A stretch of DNA of 52,150 nucleotides. Source: a bacterium. GTDB taxonomy: Bacteria > Patescibacteriota > Saccharimonadia > Saccharimonadales > UBA4665. The translations under genes were made by a program, and so were the position numbers. Below, one piece after another: positions 34,877 through 43,522 of this stretch (positions within the stretch are counted from its first letter, which is position 1; the number at the start of each line of letters is the position of its first letter). The stretch spans positions 1 through 52,150 of the forward strand of contig JAJYZG010000006.1 of NCBI GenBank assembly GCA_021800155.1, written 5' to 3'. The notes under the pieces were generated by a model. The model was not told the origin of the DNA. It did not search any database and saw nothing but the letters and a program-made list of their open reading frames with translations.

Positions 34877-35227
34877 ATGGTAGAGATAGATATTCATGCT
34901 GTACATACCGCGCTTGAACCGGCCCTCAAACGTTACATCGTTAAAAAAATCAACCGTCTGGAAAAATATGTACCATTATCCGCACGGCGCTCTCTACATG
35001 TGGATATCTATCTTTCAGAAAACAGAACTCATGGCGGCAAACAGTGTGAATGTGAAGCCGTAGTGCATTTACCAAAAGAGACAATCAGGATTCGTGAAGC
35101 TACTATGAATATGTACGCAGCGACAGATATAGTCGAAGAGAAACTAAAACAAGCTCTGCTACGCTATAAAGAACTGCACGGCCATTCAAACCTCAAGCGG
35201 CGTTTGCAGAATCGTCCACACCTTTAG
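34877..35227 (+). CDS. hpf: Ribosome hibernation-promoting factor (short HPF/RaiA type)
   Basis: A 116-residue protein of the HPF/RaiA (YfiA) family, which binds the 30S decoding region of idle ribosomes. Visible pattern: ALEPALKRYIVKKINRLEKY, VDIYLSENRTHGGKQCECEA and the basic end ATMNMYAATDIVEEKLKQAL. It is the short form without the C-terminal dimerisation domain of long HPF, so it should silence 70S particles without forming 100S dimers by itself. AAAGGAGAG lies right before the ATG. secA follows, as in many genomes. Confidence 0.93.
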   Translation: MVEIDIHAVHTALEPALKRYIVKKINRLEKYVPLSARRSLHVDIYLSENRTHGGKQCECEAVVHLPKETIRIREATMNMYAATDIVEEKLKQALLRYKELHGHSNLKRRLQNRPHL

Positions 35228-35263
35228 GAGCTTAGAACTATGCCATTAACTGATAGGGTAGGG

Positions 35264-35269
35264 TATAAT
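35264..35269 (+). promoter_or_regulatory. -10 box of secA
   Basis: TATAAT at 35264-35269 in the hpf-secA gap, with no clear -35 at the normal distance. The leader would be about 50 bases, with GGAG before the ATG at 35328. Confidence 0.45.
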
Positions 35270-35327
35270 ACACTTCGAATTAAACTTAAGTCTTTGTTTT
35301 AACTAAGATGAGGCGTAATGGAGATCT

Positions 35328-37970
35328 ATGCACGCTGTATTTACTAAGGTATTAGGTGATCCGCAAGCTAAAACAATAAAACGTCTGCGCCGGCGCGTAA
35401 ACGAAGTTAATGCGCTTTCTAATCGCTATGCCAAAATGAGTAATAAAGACTTGCAGGCACAAACAGCTAAGCTGAAGGCTAGGTTAGCTAAAGAAACCTT
35501 AGATGGCATTTTGCCCGAAGCCTTTGCTTTAGTGCGTGAGGCGGCCAGCCGTACTCTTGGCTTGAGGCCTTTTGATGTACAGATAATCGGCGGCATTGCC
35601 TTACATGAAGGCAAGGTAGCCGAGATGAAAACTGGAGAAGGAAAAACACTGGTTGCCACGTTGCCGGTTTATTTGAACGCCTTAACCGGCTTGGGTGTTC
35701 ACGTGGTTACTGTTAACGAATATCTTGCACAACGCGATGCCGGTTGGATGGGGCAGGTGTATAACTTCCTGGGGTTAAGTATTGGCGTGATTATACCGGA
35801 CCATTCGTTTATATATGATCCGAACTATGAGAACAAAGAGCACGAAGATCCAAGGATGAGGCATCTAAAAGAGTGTTCACGGCAAGAAGCTTACGCCGCC
35901 GATGTTACTTATGGAGTGAATAATGAGTTCGGCTTTGATTATTTAAGAGATAACATGGTGCGAGAAGTTGATCAGCTACGGCAACGTGAACTTAATTTTG
36001 CAATTGTCGATGAGGTTGACTCAATCTTGATCGATGAAGCCCGTACTCCCTTAATCATTAGTGCTCCCAGTGTAACTAGTGGTACTGCCTATGCCCAGTT
36101 TGCCAAAATTGTACGGCCGCTAAAAAAGGATGTCGATTACGAAACTGATGAAAAACGCAAGCAAGTTATTCTAACAGATAAGGGTGTAGATAAGCTTGAA
36201 AAAGCTCTAGGTATCACTAGTCTCTATGCCAGCGAAAATATCCGAACCATCTATCATTTGCAAAAAGCACTACTTGCCCAGGCTCTGTATAAGCGAGACA
36301 AAGATTATGTGGTGACTACTGATGGGGAAGTGGTCATAGTGGATGAATTTACTGGACGCTTGCTGCACGGAAGACGTTATAACGAAGGTTTGCACCAGGC
36401 AATTGAGGCTAAAGAGGGTGTTGAGGTACAGGAAGAATCAACCACATTGGCCACAATTACATTCCAGAATTACTTTCGACTGTACTCCAAACTGGCCGGT
36501 ATGACTGGTACGGCACTGACCGAGAGCGAGGAATTCCACCAAATTTATAAACTCGACACGGTTGCTATTCCAACTAACAAGCCGATGATTAGAATTGACC
36601 GACCCGACCGGATTTATCGCAGTGAAGATGCAAAATTCAGAGCAATCGTCAGAGAAGTGCAGATGCTTCATAGCAAAGGGCAGCCTGTATTGCTTGGGAC
36701 GGCTTCGATTGAAAAGAACGAATTACTGAGCGCATTGCTTAAAAAAGCTAAGATTCCGCACCAGATGCTTAACGCTAAAAATAATGAGCGCGAAGCTGGT
36801 ACTATTGCCAAAGCCGGAAACAAAGGCGCGGTGACACTAGCGACCAATATTGCTGGACGCGGTACAGATATTGTTCTGGGAGAAGGGGTAGTTGGGCTTG
36901 GCGGACTATTTGTTCTAGGCAGCGAACGGCATGAGTCGCGCCGCATAGACAACCAGTTGCGTGGCCGATCCGGCCGGCAAGGTGACCCTGGCATGACTCA
37001 GTTTTTTGTCAGTACAGAAGATGATCTGATGCGTATTTTCGGTGGTGAGCGAATCGGGTCCATCATGAATCGGCTGGGGGCCGATGATGATACTCCGATC
37101 GAGAACAAAATTATCTCACGCTCGCTCGAAAAAGCACAGGAACGTGTTGAAGGCTACAATTTCGATCAACGGAAAAATGTAGTTCAGTACGATGATGTCA
37201 TGAACCGCCAGCGCAAGGCGATATATTCAATGCGCCGCGAAATTCTCAAAGCTGAAAATATCAATAAGCGGGTGAAAGCAGTAATAGATGATGCAGTTCA
37301 CACACTAGCAACTTCTCCGTCGCTGCTGGAAGAGAGTTTTGAAGATATGGTAAAAGATATCTTTCCGTTTGATGAGCCGACATTGGATCGTTTGTTTGAC
37401 ACTGATGCTGATAAATTTGAAGGTGTACTAAGGGGTGAAACTCACGAATTGTATGGAGGTCGCGAAGCCGCGTTCGGTGAAGACTTTATGCGTCGGCTGG
37501 AACGTGATGTTTATCTGCAGGTATTAGATGAGCTTTGGATGCAGCATCTGGAAAATATGGATCATTTGCGTGAAGGTATTCACTGGATGGGAGTCGGTCA
37601 GCAGGATCCGTTAGTTGAATATCGCCGTCAGGGGCAGATATTATTCGAAGAAATGCAACGTAACTTGACCATAATGGTGGTTAGAATGTTATTTAACACT
37701 TACCCGGTGGATGTTGGTGAGTTAGACAGGCCGGTTGAAACGATATTGACACGGGCGGCCAAGGGATCAATTGAGAATGCCGGACAGATCCTGCACAACC
37801 AGGACGAGTTTAGCGAAGCTGATTTTAAGCAGTTATCGGCGGAGGGTGGGGCGAACGGCTCAGAAGCCTCAACCAGCAGTACTAAACGGACTCCAAGCAG
37901 TAATGCTCGCCGTAAAGCTCACAAAAATGAGCGTCGCCGGAAAACAGTAGCCAAGAGAAGGAAGCGTTAA
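35328..37970 (+). CDS. secA: Protein translocase ATPase SecA
   Basis: Motor of Sec export. The 880-residue product has Walker A MKTGEGKTL, the DEAD-type VDEVDSILIDEARTPLIIS (nucleotide-binding fold 1), the preprotein cross-linking domain, TNIAGRGTDI and the arginine finger region GRSGRQGDPG in fold 2. The C-terminus is a Ser-rich linker then a very basic tail (KAHKNERRRKTVAKRRKR); the usual Cys-rich zinc motif for SecB and lipids is missing. Confidence 0.97.
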   Translation: MHAVFTKVLGDPQAKTIKRLRRRVNEVNALSNRYAKMSNKDLQAQTAKLKARLAKETLDGILPEAFALVREAASRTLGLRPFDVQIIGGIALHEGKVAEMKTGEGKTLVATLPVYLNALTGLGVHVVTVNEYLAQRDAGWMGQVYNFLGLSIGVIIPDHSFIYDPNYENKEHEDPRMRHLKECSRQEAYAADVTYGVNNEFGFDYLRDNMVREVDQLRQRELNFAIVDEVDSILIDEARTPLIISAPSVTSGTAYAQFAKIVRPLKKDVDYETDEKRKQVILTDKGVDKLEKALGITSLYASENIRTIYHLQKALLAQALYKRDKDYVVTTDGEVVIVDEFTGRLLHGRRYNEGLHQAIEAKEGVEVQEESTTLATITFQNYFRLYSKLAGMTGTALTESEEFHQIYKLDTVAIPTNKPMIRIDRPDRIYRSEDAKFRAIVREVQMLHSKGQPVLLGTASIEKNELLSALLKKAKIPHQMLNAKNNEREAGTIAKAGNKGAVTLATNIAGRGTDIVLGEGVVGLGGLFVLGSERHESRRIDNQLRGRSGRQGDPGMTQFFVSTEDDLMRIFGGERIGSIMNRLGADDDTPIENKIISRSLEKAQERVEGYNFDQRKNVVQYDDVMNRQRKAIYSMRREILKAENINKRVKAVIDDAVHTLATSPSLLEESFEDMVKDIFPFDEPTLDRLFDTDADKFEGVLRGETHELYGGREAAFGEDFMRRLERDVYLQVLDELWMQHLENMDHLREGIHWMGVGQQDPLVEYRRQGQILFEEMQRNLTIMVVRMLFNTYPVDVGELDRPVETILTRAAKGSIENAGQILHNQDEFSEADFKQLSAEGGANGSEASTSSTKRTPSSNARRKAHKNERRRKTVAKRRKR

Positions 37971-37982
37971 AACTATATCTTT

Positions 37983-39293
37983 ATGAAGCATACCGTTTCC
38001 GAAATTACACTCAGTAATGGTGGGAAAGGTCTTCTGATAAATGTACCCGATGCATCGGTTATGACCTTCGATATTAACTTTCGTGCTGGTGAGTTTTTGG
38101 TTGACCCTGACAAATGGGAAGTGCCGCACTTGATGGAACACGTGGTTTTAGGTGCCAATGAGCTGATTCCACGTGCCCGTGATTTTCAAGCTGAACTCGA
38201 GCGCAATGGTGCCTATTCAAACGCCAGCACATCTGTATATGACATTATTTATGAAGCCGAATGTGCGGATTTTGAGTGGGATAGAGTATTCGATCTGTTA
38301 CTGGTAGCGATTACGCGGCCGTTATTTTTAGAAGAGGAATTTAAGGCTGAATACGGCAATGTCCAGGAAGAGATGGCCGCCCGCACCAACAATCACTTCC
38401 GCCGATTGAGTCTGGAGATGCGCAAACAGCTCGGGTTATTGGTGAAAACTGACTCAGAACGTCTGAAGCTGATGAGCAATGTAAACATTAATGATATCCG
38501 CGAACATTATCTAAGAACTCATACGGCTAAAAATATGCGTTTTGCGATCGCCGGTAACATTACGCCGAAGCGTCGTGAGCATATTAATAATGTTCTTGAA
38601 ATGATTGAGTTGTCTCGCAGCGGCCGTCGCTTCATGTTGCCGCATGAGCATCCCAATCGTCTAAGCCGGTCAACTTATATTCACAATAAAACAGTCGAAA
38701 ACCTTTACTTTTACATTGATACTTTTAGGAAACGCCGTCTGAGCGATCCTGAAGCCGATGCGTTAAACCTGGCTAATACCATGCTTACAGAGACTCTCTA
38801 CTCAAAAATACTGGGGACGGCCCGCGAGCGCGGATTAGTTTACGGCATGAGCTCAGGCTTAAGCCAGACCCGGGATGTCAGTAATTGGTGGTTAGGAGCT
38901 CAGGTATCTGATAAAAATGCACCGGCGTTGATGCACATCATTATATCTGAACTAAAGAAGGTTATGGAGGGCAGTATTTCGCAAAGCGATATCTCTGCCA
39001 CTAAGCAGTATTCTTTGGGACGTTTTCAAAGATCTGCCCAAACCGTCGGCGGTACTGCGGCCGGCTATAGCGGGCGTTATTTTTTCGACGGTGTGATCGA
39101 GGACTACTATAATATTCCCAATCGTATTGAAGCTGTCAGCAAACAAATGATAGTCGAGGCGGTGCGCAGTATGTTTGCTGATAATATTTGGGGGTTTGGT
39201 GTATTAGGTGCTTGCGGCAAGCCGTTCAGTGAACAACTGCGTAAGCAGATTGAGCCTTTGTGGGCTGCGGGTTATAAAAAGACTAAAATATAG
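37983..39293 (+). CDS. M16 (insulinase-like) metallopeptidase
   Basis: A 436-residue zinc peptidase of the pitrilysin/PqqL-like family. The inverted zinc motif HLMEH (49-53) and the distal Glu in YGNVQEEM (about 129-130) are present. The C-terminal half (after about residue 220) has the inactive-homologue fold of the family with RERGLVYGMSSG. The single chain covers both halves. No signal peptide is visible. The gene begins 12 bases after secA and ends 2 bases before prfB. A role in degrading peptides is likely. Confidence 0.88.
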   Translation: MKHTVSEITLSNGGKGLLINVPDASVMTFDINFRAGEFLVDPDKWEVPHLMEHVVLGANELIPRARDFQAELERNGAYSNASTSVYDIIYEAECADFEWDRVFDLLLVAITRPLFLEEEFKAEYGNVQEEMAARTNNHFRRLSLEMRKQLGLLVKTDSERLKLMSNVNINDIREHYLRTHTAKNMRFAIAGNITPKRREHINNVLEMIELSRSGRRFMLPHEHPNRLSRSTYIHNKTVENLYFYIDTFRKRRLSDPEADALNLANTMLTETLYSKILGTARERGLVYGMSSGLSQTRDVSNWWLGAQVSDKNAPALMHIIISELKKVMEGSISQSDISATKQYSLGRFQRSAQTVGGTAAGYSGRYFFDGVIEDYYNIPNRIEAVSKQMIVEAVRSMFADNIWGFGVLGACGKPFSEQLRKQIEPLWAAGYKKTKI

Positions 39294-39295
39294 CC

Positions 39296-40375
39296 ATGGA
39301 AAAAGAAGCGGCTAAACTGGTTGTTGAAATTAAAGAATCAATTAAACGCTTAAAGCTTCAACCGTTGCGCGCAAGGGTTGAGGAGATTGAGCGCGTTTCA
39401 CATTCTTCGGATTTTTGGAATGATCGTTCGACGGCCGCCTCGCAAATGCAAGAGCTAAAACGGCTTAAGCAAAAAGTTGATCCTTGGTTTGAAATTGAAC
39501 AGGTAGCGGAAGAGCTACAAGAACTTGCTTCAATGAATGATTCGAAGCTTCAACCGGAAATCAGCAGCGGCTTAGAGGATATCCGCCGCCGTCTCATGCA
39601 GTTAAATATGCAGCTACGCTTTAACGGTCCTTATGATGATCACGGTGCAATTATTAGTCTGTCTGCTGGAGCAGGGGGCACCGATGCCCAGGATTGGACA
39701 CAAATGTTATTCAGAATGTATATGCGGTTTTTTGAGCGAAACCACTGGCACTATCGGGTGATTGATGAATCCCCGGGAGAAGAAGCCGGGTTAAAGAGCG
39801 TGGTATTGCAAGTCGAGGGTGATGATTATGTTTACGGTAAGTTGCGTGGTGAGCATGGCGTACATCGCTTGGTTCGTTTAAGTTCATTTAACGCTGATCA
39901 TTTGCGGCAAACCAGTTTCGCCAAGGTTGAAGTGGTGCCTAAAATCGATTCCCCTAGCGAAGTAGCAATAGATAATAAGGACCTAAAGGTGAATGTCTTT
40001 CGAAGTGGCGGCCATGGTGGTCAAAGTGTTAACACCACTGATTCAGCGGTGCGGATTACACATATACCGAGCGGTATCTCAGTAGTGATTCAGAATGAAC
40101 GCAGTCAGTTGCAAAACCGCGAGACTGCACTTACCCTACTGAGGTCCAAACTTGCCCAGCTGCAACTTCAGCAGCATACCCAAGCTTTAAATGGGATTAA
40201 AGGGCCTAATCAGTCTGCTGAGTGGGGTAACCAGATTAGGAGTTATGTCATGCATCCATACAAACAAGTCAAGGATTTGCGCAGTCAATATGAAACCAGT
40301 GACATCGATGCGGTGATGGATGGTAAAATCGAACCGTTAATTGATGCGTATTTAAACCAAAAATCCATATTTTAA
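39296..40375 (+). CDS. prfB: Peptide chain release factor 2 (variant SSF motif)
   Basis: Ends translation at UAA and UGA. The 359-residue product has the RF2 form of the recognition region, VHRLVRLSSFNADHLRQTSF, and the catalytic GGQ (241-243) in [16 protein letters not shown]. The family-typical SPF tripeptide reads SSF (196-198), so Pro is replaced by Ser. The programmed +1 frameshift found in many prfB genes is absent: the frame opens straight from the ATG. ftsE follows, an order (prfB-ftsE-ftsX) common to many bacteria. Confidence 0.93.
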   Translation: MEKEAAKLVVEIKESIKRLKLQPLRARVEEIERVSHSSDFWNDRSTAASQMQELKRLKQKVDPWFEIEQVAEELQELASMNDSKLQPEISSGLEDIRRRLMQLNMQLRFNGPYDDHGAIISLSAGAGGTDAQDWTQMLFRMYMRFFERNHWHYRVIDESPGEEAGLKSVVLQVEGDDYVYGKLRGEHGVHRLVRLSSFNADHLRQTSFAKVEVVPKIDSPSEVAIDNKDLKVNVFRSGGHGGQSVNTTDSAVRITHIPSGISVVIQNERSQLQNRETALTLLRSKLAQLQLQQHTQALNGIKGPNQSAEWGNQIRSYVMHPYKQVKDLRSQYETSDIDAVMDGKIEPLIDAYLNQKSIF

Positions 40376-40388
40376 CAGTGTAGAGGCA

Positions 40389-40397
40389 TGTTATAAT
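40389..40397 (+). promoter_or_regulatory. Extended -10 promoter of ftsE
   Basis: TG-T-TATAAT (TATAAT at 40392-40397) is an extended -10 element; the ATG of ftsE (40406) is 8 bases further, so a leaderless transcript is likely. A weak TTTTAA is 16 bases upstream. Confidence 0.6.
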
Positions 40398-40405
40398 GGT
40401 TCGGA

Positions 40406-41089
40406 ATGATACTACTTGATAGGGTAAGCAAATCTTACTCCAGAGAGGGCAAGCCATCGCTCGACAGGGTCAGTTTACACGTAGATCCAAAGGAGTTTGT
40501 AATTATTGTCGGTCAGAGCGGTGCGGGCAAGACAACACTTATGCGTCTGCTGACACGCGAAGAACGACAAACCTCAGGCAAAATAATTGTCGGTGGTATT
40601 GACTATGACAAATTGAAGGATCGGGAGATACCTTTATTGCGGCGCAAGATAGGGGTTGTTTTTCAAGACTTTAAACTATTGCCGAACAAAACGATTTATG
40701 AGAACGTAGCTTTTGCTCTTGAAATGGTCGGAATTAGTAATCATGAGATTAGAAATACCGTACCGAAGGTGCTTGAAATAGTTAATTTAACCGGCAAGGA
40801 AAACCGAATGCCGGTAGAGCTATCGGGCGGAGAGCGACAACGAGCGGCGATTGCTCGGGCCATAGTGCGTCAACCGAAGATATTAATTGCCGACGAGCCA
40901 ACCGGCAACCTTGACCCCAAGCATGCCTGGGATGTTATTAAAATTTTAGAAAAAGTTAATCGATACGGGACAACGGTACTTTTAACTACGCATAACCAGG
41001 AAATTGTTAATAAGCTCAAACGTCGTGTGGTGTCGATTAAAGACGGTAAGATAATTAGCGACCGGGCGAATGCCGGGTATAAGATTTAG
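40406..41089 (+). CDS. ftsE: Cell division ATP-binding protein FtsE
   Basis: ABC-type ATPase that, with FtsX, turns on cell-wall hydrolases at the division site. The 227-residue product has Walker A GQSGAGKTT (about 35-43), the signature LSGGERQR, Walker B ILIADEP and the switch His in TTHN. The Q-loop reads VFQDFKLLP, as in other FtsE proteins. ftsX follows after 17 bases. Confidence 0.96.
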   Translation: MILLDRVSKSYSREGKPSLDRVSLHVDPKEFVIIVGQSGAGKTTLMRLLTREERQTSGKIIVGGIDYDKLKDREIPLLRRKIGVVFQDFKLLPNKTIYENVAFALEMVGISNHEIRNTVPKVLEIVNLTGKENRMPVELSGGERQRAAIARAIVRQPKILIADEPTGNLDPKHAWDVIKILEKVNRYGTTVLLTTHNQEIVNKLKRRVVSIKDGKIISDRANAGYKI

Positions 41090-41106
41090 GGTGAGGGGAA
41101 CTAGTT

Positions 41107-42051
41107 GTGAGTAAAAGGCGTCTGATTACGCTCTGGCGAATCATCAACACCGGTCTGATTAACTTTATCCGCAACTTATCCTTAGCGGTGGCGGCGATGG
41201 CAATCATGGTAATAACTTTAACTATCGTTCTGTTGTCGTTGATTGTTAGTTTTACTTTTCGTCATACGATCAGTCAGATTACTGATAAGATCAACGTCTC
41301 GGTTTACTTGGACAATAACTTGAGCACGACGCAGACCAATCAGTTGGTCAGTGAGCTTAAACACCTGCCGAATGTCGGCAGTGTAGCGTATTTAACCAAG
41401 ACCCAGGTATTAAAGGTGTATGAGCAACAAAACGCCAATAACCCGCAGCTGATTCAGGCGGTGAATGAAACCAACAACCCGTTGCCGCCAACCATCATAA
41501 TTAAACCGATTAATCTCAACAATCTCAGTGCCATCAAGTCTTTCTTAGACGAGCCGAAAGTCGCGGCGCTGCAGTCCGACCCGCCGAGCTATAGCGGACA
41601 AGAAAAACAGGCGATCGATCAGATTACACACGCAACCAATGTACTACAAGAGATAGGCGTAATTGCTGTCATTGTCTTTGCTGTCGTCTCAGTTTTAATC
41701 ATTTTCAACACCATCCAGATGGCCATTTTTAACCGGCGCGATGAGATCCAGATCATGCGTCTTTTGGGGGCTGGAACTGGGTATATTCGCGGACCGTTTA
41801 TCGTCGAGTCAATTGTTTACGGAATATTCGCGGCAGTGATCTCGGTTGTGATAATTAACGCATCGTTTCAAGCCAGCAGCGGTACGCTACAAGCCAGCTC
41901 GCTTGGTTTGCTTGACATTGGTTATGCGAACAGTTTCTTTGACTCTCGCTTCTTTGAGTTATTGCTTCTGCAGCTCGGTCTTGGTATTGTGATAGGTGCC
42001 GTTTCATCATTGATAGCGACCAGGCGGTATCTAAAATTCAAAACAAGATAG
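41107..42051 (+). CDS. ftsX: Cell division protein FtsX
   Basis: Membrane partner of FtsE. The 314-residue product has a membrane segment near 25-50, an extracellular domain (about 55-190; ISVYLDNN-like INVSVYLDNNLSTTQTNQLV) that docks the cell-wall hydrolase, and three further segments (about 195-215, 240-265 and 280-305) with MRLLGAGTGYIRGPFIVES between the first two of them. The start is GTG (41107). The protein matches the type VII ABC layout. It stands before a PcsB-like hydrolase, its probable client. Confidence 0.94.
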   Translation: MSKRRLITLWRIINTGLINFIRNLSLAVAAMAIMVITLTIVLLSLIVSFTFRHTISQITDKINVSVYLDNNLSTTQTNQLVSELKHLPNVGSVAYLTKTQVLKVYEQQNANNPQLIQAVNETNNPLPPTIIIKPINLNNLSAIKSFLDEPKVAALQSDPPSYSGQEKQAIDQITHATNVLQEIGVIAVIVFAVVSVLIIFNTIQMAIFNRRDEIQIMRLLGAGTGYIRGPFIVESIVYGIFAAVISVVIINASFQASSGTLQASSLGLLDIGYANSFFDSRFFELLLLQLGLGIVIGAVSSLIATRRYLKFKTR

Positions 42052-42268
42052 ATTCATTAGCCATAGCGGTGGATAACAGCAACAATGTGGTTACTAATAA
42101 TAAGACAAAAACAGATCTCACAGTAATTAGGAAATTTAATTTCAGGATTATTTTAGGGGATAGCCTATGTAACAACTAACCATTTATGTTTCAAAGGGTA
42201 AAGGGGGTATTAATTTTTTGACAAAACGTGGTATAGTTAACCTGCACGGTAAAGATAAAAACATCAGA

Positions 42269-43444
42269 ATGAAACTACCTAAGCCTCACCGATTTAGTAG
42301 TTTGCGGCCCGGTTTAGCGGCGATGGGCTTAAGTTTATTGATATTGGGCTTTGCTTTGGCGCCGGCAGCCCAGGCTGTCAATTACCAGGCGGAGATCAAT
42401 GCACTAAATAATGCCAACTCTAACGCCGAATCAACAATCAATAACTTACAGATGCGGGCGGGAAGCTACCAACAGGCTATTACTAGGTATCAGGCTCAAA
42501 TTAATGCGATTCAATACAGCATTAATGTCAATCAAGCCAAATTAGTGGCAGACCAACAGGCAATTGTGGCCGAAAATGCCAAAATTGCGCTCAATAAAAG
42601 TTATCTCGGTAATGATTTAAAAACGATGTATGTTCAGGGTTCAATGTCGACTATTGAAGAATTGGCTACCAGTCAAAATCTGAGTACTTTCGTCAACAAG
42701 CAGGAAGACAATATTAAGCTGCAGGATAGTTTGAGCAGCTTGTTAACCACTATCAAAAATCTGCAGCAACAAACCAGGGCTAACCAGAATCAAATTACTG
42801 TACTCATGAATCTTGAACGCGTGCAAGAAAATCAGGTGGTGGCCTATCAAAATCAAGTCAATCAGTTGCTAGCCATGAACCAGCAGCAGCAGGCAACTTA
42901 CAACGCGCAAATATCTGCGAATAATAGTCAGATTGCGACATTGGTAGAAGAACAAATTGCCGCGAATAAAAGATTGGTAGGTACCGGCAAGGTGGATTAC
43001 GTCGGAACTTGCGGCGGCACGTATCCGGCATCTGCGCAGGGGCCGTATGGACCCTGGGGCTGTAACTATCCGCATTCGAGCGACTTTCAGCCCGGCTGTT
43101 CGTACATCGACAACTGGGGGATGTGTAACCGAGAATGTGTTAGCTATACTGCCTGGATGGTATACAGCAATTATGGCATTGACGTGACGGGGTTTGGTAA
43201 TGCCAACCAATGGCCCGCCAACGCTCAAGCGGTTGGTATCCCGATCGGTACGACGCCAAAAGTTGGTTCGGTAGCAATCTATATGGGGGGTTATGGTGAT
43301 CCTTACGGTCACGCGATGTGGGTCAAGAGCATTAACAGCGACGGCACTATCACGGTTGACCAGTATAATCTTTACTATGACGGTAATTTTTACGAGACAA
43401 CCATTAGTCCAGCAGGGTTAGTCTATCTTTATTTCGGCGGCTAA
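42269..43444 (+). CDS. Secreted PcsB-like cell-wall hydrolase (coiled coil + CHAP)
   Basis: A 391-residue exported protein. Signal peptide MKLPKPHRFSSLRPGLAAMG ... LAPAAQA (cleavage after AQA). A long coiled coil of about 200 residues, rich in Gln and Asn, follows and then a CHAP domain with Cys in NRECVSYTAW, His in PYGHAMWV and the usual GFGNANQWPANA. The gene directly follows ftsEX, as pcsB/ripC-type hydrolases do in function; FtsX is known to gate such coiled-coil hydrolases. An ATG at 42269 is preferred over an upstream TTG at 42218, because the signal peptide starts there. TG-G-TATAGT (about 42230) may drive it. Confidence 0.9.
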   Translation: MKLPKPHRFSSLRPGLAAMGLSLLILGFALAPAAQAVNYQAEINALNNANSNAESTINNLQMRAGSYQQAITRYQAQINAIQYSINVNQAKLVADQQAIVAENAKIALNKSYLGNDLKTMYVQGSMSTIEELATSQNLSTFVNKQEDNIKLQDSLSSLLTTIKNLQQQTRANQNQITVLMNLERVQENQVVAYQNQVNQLLAMNQQQQATYNAQISANNSQIATLVEEQIAANKRLVGTGKVDYVGTCGGTYPASAQGPYGPWGCNYPHSSDFQPGCSYIDNWGMCNRECVSYTAWMVYSNYGIDVTGFGNANQWPANAQAVGIPIGTTPKVGSVAIYMGGYGDPYGHAMWVKSINSDGTITVDQYNLYYDGNFYETTISPAGLVYLYFGG

Positions 43445-43522
43445 TATACAAAACAACAGCCTTAGCTTAAAATAGTTTTAAGTTTATTTAAGCGGGGCTA
43501 ACATATAGGGGGTATAACCATA

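Noticed and set aside
42218-42268. Upstream TTG start for the CHAP hydrolase
   Set aside because: It would put 17 residues before a well-formed signal peptide and overlaps a promoter-like element; ATG at 42269 fits better.
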